A model generated the notes under the pieces. It saw only the letters and a program-made list of their open reading frames with translations, had not been told where the DNA came from and made no database searches. 64,000 bases of DNA, from contig NC_011988.1 of assembly GCF_000016285.1 (NCBI RefSeq), positions 1,109,501-1,173,500 on the forward strand. The letters run 5' to 3'. Shown piece after piece: positions 17,677 through 26,296 of this stretch. The DNA is from Allorhizobium ampelinum S4. Its GTDB lineage: Bacteria > Pseudomonadota > Alphaproteobacteria > Rhizobiales > Rhizobiaceae. The first letter of the stretch is position 1, and the number at the start of each line of letters is the position of its first letter. The translations under genes were made by a program, and so were the position numbers.

Positions 17677-19242
17677 ATGAGTGAGTTGAAGCGATTTTAC
17701 GACGTGATCATTATTGGATCAGGTGTCGGCGGCGGCGCGCTGGCGAACCGGCTGGCGGAATCGGGCCGCAATATCCTGATGATCGAACGTGGCCCACGGC
17801 TGCCACGCGAAGACGACAACTGGAGCGTCGATGCGGTTTTTCACCAGAAAAAATATGCAACGACCGAAGAATGGCGCGACAAGGATGGTCAATCTTTCCG
17901 CCCCAGCACGTTTTATTATGTCGGCGGCAACAGCAAATTCTTCGGTGCGGCGACCCTGCGCTTTCGCCGGGAGGATTTCGAGGATTTGGCCCATGAAGGC
18001 GGCATTGCCCCGGCCTGGCCGGTTTCCTACGATGAGTTTGAGCCTTATTATGCTGTGGCCGAACGGTTGATGGGGACGCATGGAACGGCGGGCATCGACC
18101 CGACCGAGCCGCCACGCTCCGGCCCCATGCCGCATCCGGCCATTGGCCATGAACCGGAAATCGCCTTCTTCGAAAAAAAGCTGAAGGAAAGGGGACTGCA
18201 TCCCTTTCCGTTGCCGATTGCCATTGATTACCATCAGGGCGGCAGCTGTATCCGATGTCGGACCTGTGACGGCTTTGCCTGCAAGCTCGGCGCCAAGGGG
18301 GATGCGGAGGTGCGCCTCGTCAATCCGGCGCTCGCCCGTGGCAAAGGTAAGATCGAGCTTGTCACGGAAGCCTTTGTACATCGTTTGCTGACCGATCCGA
18401 CTGGCAAGAGGGTGACGGGTGTTGAACTGACCCATGCGGGTGAGAAAAAGCTGATCGAAGCCGACCTGTTCGTCTCCAGTGCAGGTGCGATCAATTCGGC
18501 AGCCCTTCTGCTGCGATCAGCCAATCAGGCCCATAAGCGCGGCATCGGCAACAGCATGTCCGACCAGCTCGGCCGCAATTACATGGCGCATAACAATACG
18601 GCGTTGATGGCGATTTCGCCCTTCAAGAAGAACCGGGTCATCTTCCAGAAATCCATGGCAATCAACGATTATTATCTCGCCAATACCGAAAAACCTTATC
18701 CGCTTGGCAATATCCAGGGGCTTGGCAAATTGCAGGGCGGCATGCTGACCGCTGGTGCGGCCTGGGCGCCGGAATGGTTGATGTCGATCTTCGCCGACCG
18801 CAGTGTCGATTGGTGGCTGATGTCGGAAGACCTGCCCGATCCTGAAAACCGCGTCACCGTCGATCCGGATGGCCGCATCCGTTTGAGCTATACGGCCAAC
18901 AATCTCAAATCGCACAATGAATTGGTGAAGGTTTGGTCACGGCATATGCGCGCGTTGGGCTATCCGCTGATCATCACCAACAAGATGGACATCAAGGTGT
19001 CCATGCATCAATGCGGCACCGCACGCTTTGGAAAGGCACCGGAAACCTCGGTTCTGGACACGCATTGCAAGGTTTGGGATGTCGATAATCTCTATGTCGT
19101 CGATGCGTCCTTCCTGCCGTCCTCCACCGCCGTCAATCCGTCGCTGACCATTGTCGCGCAGGCGCAGCGGACCGCCGAACATATTCTGGCCCAATGGGGC
19201 GAAACCGCCGTTACGCCACAGGCTTCACCAACCGTGGCCTGA
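17677..19242 (+). CDS. GMC-family FAD-dependent oxidoreductase with Cys-rich insert
   Basis: Flavoprotein of 521 residues. The Rossmann motif IIIGSGVGGGALANRLAE is near the N-terminus (about 11-28) and the C-terminal GMC region contains MHQCGTARFG and VDASFLPSSTAVNPSLTIVAQA. A four-cysteine motif (CIRCRTCDGFAC, about residues 191-202) sits before GAKGDAEVRLVNPAL, where some FAD sugar dehydrogenases hold cysteines for an iron-sulfur cluster. No signal peptide or partner cytochrome gene is visible. A GGGAGAGA site precedes the ATG. It probably oxidises a polyol or sugar in the cluster's pathway. Confidence 0.85.
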   Translation: MSELKRFYDVIIIGSGVGGGALANRLAESGRNILMIERGPRLPREDDNWSVDAVFHQKKYATTEEWRDKDGQSFRPSTFYYVGGNSKFFGAATLRFRREDFEDLAHEGGIAPAWPVSYDEFEPYYAVAERLMGTHGTAGIDPTEPPRSGPMPHPAIGHEPEIAFFEKKLKERGLHPFPLPIAIDYHQGGSCIRCRTCDGFACKLGAKGDAEVRLVNPALARGKGKIELVTEAFVHRLLTDPTGKRVTGVELTHAGEKKLIEADLFVSSAGAINSAALLLRSANQAHKRGIGNSMSDQLGRNYMAHNNTALMAISPFKKNRVIFQKSMAINDYYLANTEKPYPLGNIQGLGKLQGGMLTAGAAWAPEWLMSIFADRSVDWWLMSEDLPDPENRVTVDPDGRIRLSYTANNLKSHNELVKVWSRHMRALGYPLIITNKMDIKVSMHQCGTARFGKAPETSVLDTHCKVWDVDNLYVVDASFLPSSTAVNPSLTIVAQAQRTAEHILAQWGETAVTPQASPTVA

Positions 19243-19276
19243 TCGGCAAAAACAAGACAGATAGGGAGGAGCCTAC

Positions 19277-20074
19277 ATGTCAAACACAGCATCCGATTAC
19301 CGTCAAATGTTCGACCTGACCGGACGCAAGGCCATTGTGACCGGTGGGTCGCGGGGCATTGGCAAGGCGCTGGCCGAGGCGCTCGCGGCCCATGGGGCAG
19401 ATGTCGCCATTGTCGTGCGCTCAACGCTGGATCGTGCCGAAGAACTGGCCGCCAGCCTGAGCGCGCAAGGGCGCGACAGTTTTGCCCTGCAAGCCGATGT
19501 CGCACAGGAGGCAGATGTCGAGCGCATGACCCAGTCGGTGGTTGATCGCTTCGGGCGTATCGACATTCTCATCAATAATGCTGGTATTGTGCTGCCCGCG
19601 CCAGCAGAGGATTGCAGCCTCGACCAGTGGCGCCAGACCATGGCGGTCAATCTGGATGGCGTTTTCCTTGTCTCCAAACATGTTGGACGGCAAATGATCG
19701 GGCAGAAAAGCGGCTCGATCATCAATATTGGCTCGATGTCGGGGCGGATCGTCAACTGGCCCTTTCGTCACGCCGCCTATAACGTCTCCAAGGCGGGCGT
19801 CCATATGCTGACCAAGGCGCTGGCAACGGAATGGGCTGAACACAATATCCGCGTCAACGCGATTGCGCCGGGCTATATTCGCACCGAGCTGACCGACGAC
19901 GTGCTGCGGGAACATCCCGATGTGGTCAGGGATCATTGGGCAAAAGGTGCCGTGCAAAACAGAATCGGTTCCGTCGAGGAACTGGCCGGTTCGGTGGTCT
20001 ATCTGGCTAGTGATGCCGGTTCCTTCACCACAGGCGAAATCATCACGATCGATGGCGGCTTGACGCTGCGTTGA
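19277..20074 (+). CDS. short-chain dehydrogenase/reductase, sugar-acid dehydrogenase-like
   Basis: Classical SDR of 265 residues. It shows the cofactor motif TGGSRGIGKALAEA (about 21-34), NNAG (about 99), catalytic Ser in INIGSMSGRI, YNVSKAGV with the active-site Tyr and Lys, and a C-terminal TTGEIITIDGGLTLR. In the non-phosphorylative L-fucose pathway an SDR oxidises 2-keto-3-deoxy-L-fuconate; its place after the dehydratase makes that role plausible. Gluconate 5-dehydrogenase-like activity is an alternative. A GGAGGAGCC site precedes the ATG. Confidence 0.85.
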   Translation: MSNTASDYRQMFDLTGRKAIVTGGSRGIGKALAEALAAHGADVAIVVRSTLDRAEELAASLSAQGRDSFALQADVAQEADVERMTQSVVDRFGRIDILINNAGIVLPAPAEDCSLDQWRQTMAVNLDGVFLVSKHVGRQMIGQKSGSIINIGSMSGRIVNWPFRHAAYNVSKAGVHMLTKALATEWAEHNIRVNAIAPGYIRTELTDDVLREHPDVVRDHWAKGAVQNRIGSVEELAGSVVYLASDAGSFTTGEIITIDGGLTLR

Positions 20075-20104
20075 TCATTGCATTTTTAGAAAAAGGATAA
20101 AACC

Positions 20105-21229
20105 ATGACTTCAAGAGGCTATGGTGGACCGCTGCGGTATGTTCAGGGACCGGGTGTCATCAATGAAATCGGGCTTTATATCGCGCCGCTGTCAAACTCG
20201 GCACTGATCGTTATCGATGGGTTTTTCTGGGATACTCTTCGCCCAGAAGTGGAAAAAAACCTTGATGCCCATGGGGTGAAAAGCCATTTCATGAAATTTT
20301 GCGGCGAATCCACGGATAAGGAAGTTGAGCGGGCCGTGAGCCTCGGCAAAACAGCTGGTGCTGGCGTTGTTATTGGGATTGGCGGCGGCAAGGCGCTCGA
20401 TACGGCCAAGATTTCCGCGCTTCATATTGGTGCACGCACGGTAACTGTCCCCACCATCGCCTCGACTGATTCCCCAACCAGTGCGCTGGGCGTGATTTAC
20501 AGCGAGGACGGGGTCTACGACCGGGTGGTGCGTTGTGGCCGCAATCCGGATGTGGTTTTGGTGGATAGCGCCTTGATTATCAAGGCTCCGGTCCGGTTTC
20601 TGGTCGCGGGCATGGGCGATGCATTATCGACCTGGTATGAGGCGCGCTCCAATTTTGAAAGCCATTCAAACAATTATATCGGCGATGGCTATGGAACCAC
20701 GGCGGCGGGGGCAGCCATTGCCCGGCGTTGCCATGAGGTCCTGATGCGTGATGGCCGGGCCGCTTACGCTGCCGCCATTGATGGCAAGCTGACGCCTGCG
20801 GTGGAAAATATCATTGAGGCCAATACGCTTTTGAGCGGTCTTGGCTTTGAAAATTGCGGTGTCTCCGGTGCCCACGGCATCCATGATGCGCTGACCGTGC
20901 TGGAGCCGACCCATCATTTCTTCCACGGCGAAAAGGTTGCTTTCGGCATTATCGGCCTGCTGGTGCTGGAAAACCGTCCGTTGGATGAGATCAACGAGGC
21001 CATCGACTTCTGCCAGGACCTGAAATTGCCGACAATGCTTGGCGATCTCGGGCTGGAGACGGTCACAGCGGAAGACCTGCTGAAAGTCGGTGAGATTGCT
21101 ATGGCTCCAGCCAGCGTCATTCACTCTGTCCCGGTTAAACTGACACCAAGACTGATTGCAGATTGCATCTGGACAGCGAGTAAGCTGGCCGAGACTCGCA
21201 AGCAGTCGAGGGCGGGGAGGGTGCTTTGA
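20105..21229 (+). CDS. gldA: glycerol dehydrogenase-like metal-dependent dehydrogenase
   Basis: Protein of 374 residues in the GldA branch of the iron/zinc alcohol dehydrogenases. The nucleotide motif GIGGGKALDTAK (about 98-109) and PTIASTDSPTSALGVIY are typical. Metal ligands are the Asp in AGMGDALSTWYEA and His residues in GAHGIHDAL and HHFFHGEKVAFG. It should interconvert glycerol (or a similar vicinal diol) and the hydroxyketone with NAD. It follows the SDR gene by 30 bp with a weak AAAAGGA site and may be co-transcribed with it. Confidence 0.87.
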   Translation: MTSRGYGGPLRYVQGPGVINEIGLYIAPLSNSALIVIDGFFWDTLRPEVEKNLDAHGVKSHFMKFCGESTDKEVERAVSLGKTAGAGVVIGIGGGKALDTAKISALHIGARTVTVPTIASTDSPTSALGVIYSEDGVYDRVVRCGRNPDVVLVDSALIIKAPVRFLVAGMGDALSTWYEARSNFESHSNNYIGDGYGTTAAGAAIARRCHEVLMRDGRAAYAAAIDGKLTPAVENIIEANTLLSGLGFENCGVSGAHGIHDALTVLEPTHHFFHGEKVAFGIIGLLVLENRPLDEINEAIDFCQDLKLPTMLGDLGLETVTAEDLLKVGEIAMAPASVIHSVPVKLTPRLIADCIWTASKLAETRKQSRAGRVL

Positions 21230-21253
21230 TGCTCCTGCAAGACCTTGGAAGGC

Positions 21254-22657
21254 TTATGCCTGCGCTGCTTTTGCGGCATTGGGAAATGTGACCGATACTG
21301 TCAGGCCGCGCCCCTCGGATGTGTCTTGAAGCGTGAGTTTGGCATTGAAGAGATTGGCGATTTCCTCAACGATTGGCAGGCCAAGGCCCAAACCCGGGGA
21401 GGGGTTGTGTTCCCCCCGGGCGAACCGTTGGCGCACGATGCTGCGTCGATCGGGAGCAATACCCGGACCATTGTCTTCGACGATCAGGGAAACGTTTCGC
21501 ATGTCGTGGCGGATGCGCACGGTGACTTCCGCGCCATTCCCTGCATAGGCAAGGGCATTGGCGATCAGATTGCTGAGCAATTCTCCGATCAGTAAGGGTT
21601 CAGCCAGCACGAAAGCAGGGCCATCCTGCCCCTCGAACCCGAGATCGATACCGGCATCGGCGGCGCGTGGCACATGATCAGCGGTGATCGATTGAGACAG
21701 TTGGACAAGATCGATCCGGGGCGATATTTGTGGCTCGTTGGAACTGGCAGCGTCGATACGGGCCATCAACAGCAGTTGCGCCAGAATGTGTTCAGCGTGG
21801 GCGAGCGCCTCATCGCCTTTGCGCGCTGCCGATTGCGCATCACCAAGACTTGTGGCGCGGGCAGACAGCGCCAACTGTGTCCGGATGATCGCCAGCGGCG
21901 TGCGCAATTGATGGCTGGCATTGCCGGTGAAATGGCGAAGGGCATCCAGCGCCGATTGCAGCCGGACCATGAAGGAATTGACGGTTTCGACAAGGTTTTC
22001 GACTTCGCTTGGAACGGATTGCTCGATGGGATGCAGATCGTTCGGACTGCGCTCGGCAATGGCCTCTCCTAGCCGGTAAAGCGGGCGTAGCGAATAGGTG
22101 ACAGCGACCCAGACAATCGCGCCAGCACCGGCAATCATCAGCAAAAGCCGCAAAGCCGAGCGCAACAGAATGGCCTGGGTGAGCTGATTGCGCGCAATCG
22201 TCGTCTCAGCCACGGTCACCACGAAGGGCAGCGAATCGATACCGGTCGAGGCAGACCGTTGCAGGGCCGCGATGCGGATCGGCTCGTTGCGGAAAGCAGC
22301 GTCCATATACACAGCCGATTGCCCCTTGAAATCGGAAACTGTCGGTAAGTTCTGGTAACCGGTGATGAAGCGGCCACCAGGGCCGTCGACGCGGTAGAAT
22401 ACCCGGTCCTGCGCTCCTGATGTCAGCATTTCCAGCGCGACATAGGGGATATCGACCGCCAACTCTCCATTTTCCGAGACGATGACCCGTTCGGCAATCG
22501 CCAATGCGGACCCGGCCAGAACCCGGTCGGAGACTGTATCGGCAGTTTTGACGGCCTCGTAATAGGTATCGATCAGGGCGACGGCACCGATGAGTGCAGT
22601 TGATAGCAGCAACCAGCCCAGCAAACGGCGACGGAGCGAGTAGGCGACCCCGGTCAT
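21254..22657 (-). CDS. tctE: sensor histidine kinase, TctE-like
   Basis: Inner-membrane sensor kinase of 467 residues. One hydrophobic helix lies near the N-terminus (about 10-27) and a second near 165-190, enclosing a periplasmic domain of about 140 residues, followed by a HAMP-type linker. The catalytic core shows the H-box NASHQLRTPLAIIR, N-box NLIANALAYAG, G1 VEDNGPGIAPD and G2 GLGLGLPIVEEI. The ATG overlaps the response-regulator stop by 4 bp. The nearby tctCBA genes suggest it senses a tricarboxylate or other carboxylate, possibly through the divergently encoded binding protein. Confidence 0.85.
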   Translation of the reverse strand: MTGVAYSLRRRLLGWLLLSTALIGAVALIDTYYEAVKTADTVSDRVLAGSALAIAERVIVSENGELAVDIPYVALEMLTSGAQDRVFYRVDGPGGRFITGYQNLPTVSDFKGQSAVYMDAAFRNEPIRIAALQRSASTGIDSLPFVVTVAETTIARNQLTQAILLRSALRLLLMIAGAGAIVWVAVTYSLRPLYRLGEAIAERSPNDLHPIEQSVPSEVENLVETVNSFMVRLQSALDALRHFTGNASHQLRTPLAIIRTQLALSARATSLGDAQSAARKGDEALAHAEHILAQLLLMARIDAASSNEPQISPRIDLVQLSQSITADHVPRAADAGIDLGFEGQDGPAFVLAEPLLIGELLSNLIANALAYAGNGAEVTVRIRHDMRNVSLIVEDNGPGIAPDRRSIVRQRFARGEHNPSPGLGLGLPIVEEIANLFNAKLTLQDTSEGRGLTVSVTFPNAAKAAQA

Positions 22658-23334
22658 GCCGTCTCGGTCAGGGTTTTTTCGAGGTAGTAACCGATGCCGC
22701 GCGCAGTGCGCACGGTGAGGCCGTGAGGCGCAAGCCGTTTGCGCAACCGGCTGGCATATTGTTCTATGGCATTGGCGCTGAGATCGTCGTCAAAGGCCGC
22801 CAGCGACTGAATGATAGCTTCCTTCGCCACGACTTTGCCCGCCCGCATGAAAAGCACTTCCAGCAGTCCCAGTTCCCGGGCGGGAATGTCGAGGGGCACG
22901 CCTGCTGCCGAAAAGCTGCGCGAATTCAAATCGAGCGAAACCGCTCCGTAGCTGACCATCGAAGACCGCAGTCCGGCCTGCCGACGCAACAACATGCGCA
23001 CCCGTGCTTCGAATTCGCCAATATCGAAAGGTTTGATCATGTAGTCGTCAGCGCCGAGATCCAGGCCTTTGACCTTGTCTTCCGGTGTGCCGCGCGCCGT
23101 CAGGATCAGGATTGCCACCTTATCATGGCGGGCGCGTACGCAGCGCAGCACCTCTATGCCGTCCATTTCCGGCAGGTTGAGGTCCAGAATGACAAGATCG
23201 AAATTTTCAGTCGCAATCGCGGCGTCAGCAGACGCGCCGTCGCTGACGGTATCGACCGCATAGCCGGTGCCGCGCAGAATGGCAGACAGGCCATCGGCCA
23301 GAGCCTTATTGTCTTCAACGAGCAAGATGCGCAC
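22654..23334 (-). CDS. tctD: OmpR-family response regulator, TctD-like
   Basis: Two-domain regulator of 226 residues. The receiver domain (1-115) has the phospho-acceptor Asp in LVILDLNLPEMDG (about residue 51), acidic pocket LLVEDN, and the conserved Lys in DYMIKPFD. A C-terminal winged-helix domain (about 130-220) ends in a TARGIGYYLE-type motif. It is the first gene of the kinase operon and divergent from the binding-protein gene and tctCBA, which it probably activates. Confidence 0.88.
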   Translation of the reverse strand: MRILLVEDNKALADGLSAILRGTGYAVDTVSDGASADAAIATENFDLVILDLNLPEMDGIEVLRCVRARHDKVAILILTARGTPEDKVKGLDLGADDYMIKPFDIGEFEARVRMLLRRQAGLRSSMVSYGAVSLDLNSRSFSAAGVPLDIPARELGLLEVLFMRAGKVVAKEAIIQSLAAFDDDLSANAIEQYASRLRKRLAPHGLTVRTARGIGYYLEKTLTETA

Positions 23335-23503
23335 CGGGGAATACCTCCTGAGTCACTGCTCTAGCATTTTATATTTGGTCTGGAATACGATGAAACGCTG
23401 AAAATGACACTTCGCATTCCACCTCGAGGTCTTTTGAAGCATTTATGCTCTGGTGCCGTCCATGGTGCTTGTGAACAACGCTGGGCTGCGGCATGATCCG
23501 TCT

Positions 23504-24586
23504 ATGCGTTTTATCTTGTGTATTTCAATCCTGCTGGGCCTAGCCTTGCCATACGTGGCCGGGACAGCGGTTGCCAGCCCCGTATTATTTCCTGCCTTGT
23601 CGGGTAATGCGAAAGCTCCCGAGCTGCTTGTCTATTCTTCGCTTGATGAGCCGATGGCAAAGCAGATCATTGCGGGCTTCCAGGCGAAAAATCCCGATAT
23701 CGCGGTGCGCTACGAGGACATGCTGACCAGCGAAATCTACGACCGGATCGTTCAGGAAACCGATGCGGGCAAGACAACAGCGGATTTTGCATTTTCATCG
23801 GCGATGGATCTGCAAGTCAAGCTCAGCAATGACGGCTATGCCCAGCGCAGTGACCTGCCGATGAGCGCAAGCTGGCCCGCCTGGGCAAATTGGCGCAACA
23901 CCGCCTATGCTCTCACATTCGAACCTGCGGTTTTCGTCTACCACAAGCCGAGTTTCGCCAATCAGAAGCCGCCCTCGACGCGGGCGGAGTTCGTGGATTA
24001 CCTGAAAAGCCAGGGAAATGCCGTCTATGGCCGGATTGGAACCTACGATATCGAGCGTTCAGGGGTCGGCTTTCTGTTCATGGCCCGCGACCAGGAACAA
24101 TTTGGCGATATCTGGTCGGTGATCCGCAGCATGGGCACGGCGGGCGTCAAGCTCTACTCCAACAGCTCGGCCATTCTGGAGCGCGTCGCCGATGGGCGAT
24201 TCGTGCTTGGCTATAATATTCTGGGCTCCTACGCTGCCGACTGGGCGTCGCGCCATCCCGATGTCGGCATCGTGCTGCCCAAGGATTATACCGTGGTGAT
24301 GTCACGTATCGGACTTGTGCCACAGGCGGCTGCATCGCCGGAACTTGGTCGGCGCTATCTGGAATTCTTCATGTCGAAGGAAGGGCAGGGCATCATGGCG
24401 CGTGAGCTGCATATCGCGGCGGTTAGTCCCGATGTCGGCGGCGAAAACACTGCCAATACCATGCAATCCCTGCTGGGCGCACAGCTGCGGCCCGTGCCCG
24501 TCAGTCCCGGATTGATGGTCTATCTCGATCAGGTCAAGCGTATGCGTCTCATCGCCCGCTGGAACGAGGTTTTGCGATTGCAATAA
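23504..24586 (+). CDS. periplasmic iron/organophosphate-type solute-binding protein (PgtC/FbpA-like)
   Basis: Exported binding protein of about 360 residues. Start 23504 gives a clean signal peptide (MRFILCISILLGLALPYVAG...). Alternative starts at 23453 or 23462 would add up to 17 polar residues, and no start has a strong RBS. The mature part begins ELLVYSSLDEPMAKQIIAGFQAK, as in the ferric-iron and aminoethylphosphonate binding group. No permease or ATPase of that class is adjacent. It is divergent from a TctDE-type two-component system and 252 bp upstream of tctC, so it may be a sensory co-receptor for the kinase, as PgtC is in phosphoglycerate sensing (inference). Confidence 0.8.
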   Translation: MRFILCISILLGLALPYVAGTAVASPVLFPALSGNAKAPELLVYSSLDEPMAKQIIAGFQAKNPDIAVRYEDMLTSEIYDRIVQETDAGKTTADFAFSSAMDLQVKLSNDGYAQRSDLPMSASWPAWANWRNTAYALTFEPAVFVYHKPSFANQKPPSTRAEFVDYLKSQGNAVYGRIGTYDIERSGVGFLFMARDQEQFGDIWSVIRSMGTAGVKLYSNSSAILERVADGRFVLGYNILGSYAADWASRHPDVGIVLPKDYTVVMSRIGLVPQAAASPELGRRYLEFFMSKEGQGIMARELHIAAVSPDVGGENTANTMQSLLGAQLRPVPVSPGLMVYLDQVKRMRLIARWNEVLRLQ

Positions 24587-24838
24587 CCCATTGAATTGTG
24601 GGGCGTGCGCCGCCGCTTGATAAAACGCAGTGCAATGTCAGCTCGATGACAGCTTTGTATGGTGCGTTCCAGGTCTCGATTATCCGTGGAGGCGGATGAT
24701 TGCGGCTTGAGGGAGGATACTCAAGGGATGGACGAGCACGGTGTCTTGCCGCGGCTTGCAGGAGGGTCCCGTGACACACTCTTCCTTCGGCATCGACGAA
24801 CATTGCGCATAGAGGCGCACTCGAAGGAGGACATTATT

Positions 24839-25783
24839 TTGAAGCAGTTCATTCTCGCAACCATCCTGGCCGGGGCCATGGCGCTGCCGGTCGCAGCGGC
24901 CGATTACACCATTATCGCACCTGCCAATCCCGGCGGCGGCTGGGATCAGACGGCCCGCTCGCTCCAGACCGTCCTGCAAAAGGAAGGCATTTCGAAGCGG
25001 GTTCAGGTTCAGAATGTGCCAGGTGCTGGCGGCACCATCGGTCTTGCGCAATTCGCAAGCCAGCAAAAGGGCAAATCCAATGCCCTGATCATCGGCGGCT
25101 ATGTCATGGTGGGCGCAATCCTGACCAACAATGCGCCGGTGACGCTGAAGGACGTAACGCCGATTGCCCGCCTGACCGGCGAATATGAGGCGGTCGTGGT
25201 TCCTGCTTCCTCGCCGATCAAGAATGCTGCGGACTTGGTTGCTGCGCTGAAGGCAGATCCGGCCAAGGTTTCCTGGGCAGGTGGTTCTGCCGGCGGTGTC
25301 GATCATATCGCAGTTGGCCTGATCGCCAAGGCCGCTGGGGTCGATCCGACCAAGATCAACTATATCGCTTATTCCGGTGGTGGTGAGGCATTGGCCGCTA
25401 TTCTCGGTGCGCAGGTGACGGCGGGTATTTCCGGCTACGGGGAATTCGAATCCCAGGTCAAATCGGGAACGCTGCGGCTGATTGCTATTTCGAGCGCCGA
25501 GCGGATCGCTGGCATCGATGCGCCGACGTTGAAAGAATCCGGTCTTGATGTCGTGGTTGAAAATTGGCGCATGGTGGCTGCCGCTCCTGGGCTGTCGGCC
25601 GAACAGAAAGCTGCTGTTTCTGCCGATATTGATAAACTGGCCAAGTCCGAAGGCTGGAAAGACCTGCTGAAGACCAAGGGCTGGCAGGATACCTATCTGG
25701 CGGGCGATGCTTTCAACGCGCAGCTCGACAAGGACATCGCCGCGACCTCGACAATCCTCAAAGATATCGGTCTGGTGAAATGA
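24839..25783 (+). CDS. tctC: tripartite tricarboxylate transporter substrate-binding protein TctC (TTG start)
   Basis: Periplasmic receptor of the TctABC system, about 314 residues. A GAAGGAGG site ends 8 bp before a TTG at 24839, which gives a good signal peptide ([22 protein letters not shown]). The ATG-started frame from 24659 would place about 60 unrelated residues before it. The mature protein has the Bug/TctC pattern [21 protein letters not shown], followed by the [13 protein letters not shown] and [13 protein letters not shown] motifs. Confidence 0.9.
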   Translation: MKQFILATILAGAMALPVAAADYTIIAPANPGGGWDQTARSLQTVLQKEGISKRVQVQNVPGAGGTIGLAQFASQQKGKSNALIIGGYVMVGAILTNNAPVTLKDVTPIARLTGEYEAVVVPASSPIKNAADLVAALKADPAKVSWAGGSAGGVDHIAVGLIAKAAGVDPTKINYIAYSGGGEALAAILGAQVTAGISGYGEFESQVKSGTLRLIAISSAERIAGIDAPTLKESGLDVVVENWRMVAAAPGLSAEQKAAVSADIDKLAKSEGWKDLLKTKGWQDTYLAGDAFNAQLDKDIAATSTILKDIGLVK

Positions 25784-26274
25784 GCACCGGCCCTAACCCC
25801 TTGACCAATGAGAAGCGCCGCCCTGACTGGGCGGCGCTTGCAATCGCAGTGTTTCTCGTTGCCATCGCCGGTGTCATTCTATGGGACTCTGCCCGGCTTG
25901 GCGCTGTGGCAGGCTACTCGCCCGTCGGCCCCGCGACCGTTCCCTATGCAATCGCGATCTGTTTGATCGGACTGGCGATCTGGACCGTGTTTGAGGCATG
26001 GCGCGGTGAGTTTCCTGAACGCGAAAAGCAGGAAATCGCCCCGGTGATCTGGGTCGTGGGTGGTTTGGCCGCGCAGATGCTTCTGCTCGATGTTGCGGGC
26101 TTCTCCATTGCGACCGGTCTTCTTTTTGCTGCCACTGCCAGGGCCTTCGGCAAACGCAAATTGTGGTTCTCGATACCAATAGGTATAGCGCTCAGCCTTG
26201 CGGTCTGGCTGGTCTTTGCTGGCCTGTTGCAATTGTCGCTGCCCGCCGGGCCGCTGGAAAATCTGTTTTTCTGA
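25780..26274 (+). CDS. tctB: tripartite tricarboxylate transporter small membrane subunit TctB
   Basis: Small membrane protein of 164 residues with four hydrophobic segments (about 19-37, 53-70, 86-112 and 125-150). The size, topology and position between tctC and tctA are typical of TctB. The ATG overlaps the tctC stop by 4 bp. Confidence 0.88.
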   Translation: MSTGPNPLTNEKRRPDWAALAIAVFLVAIAGVILWDSARLGAVAGYSPVGPATVPYAIAICLIGLAIWTVFEAWRGEFPEREKQEIAPVIWVVGGLAAQMLLLDVAGFSIATGLLFAATARAFGKRKLWFSIPIGIALSLAVWLVFAGLLQLSLPAGPLENLFF

Positions 26275-26296
26275 TACCCGACAGGGACTTACCTTC

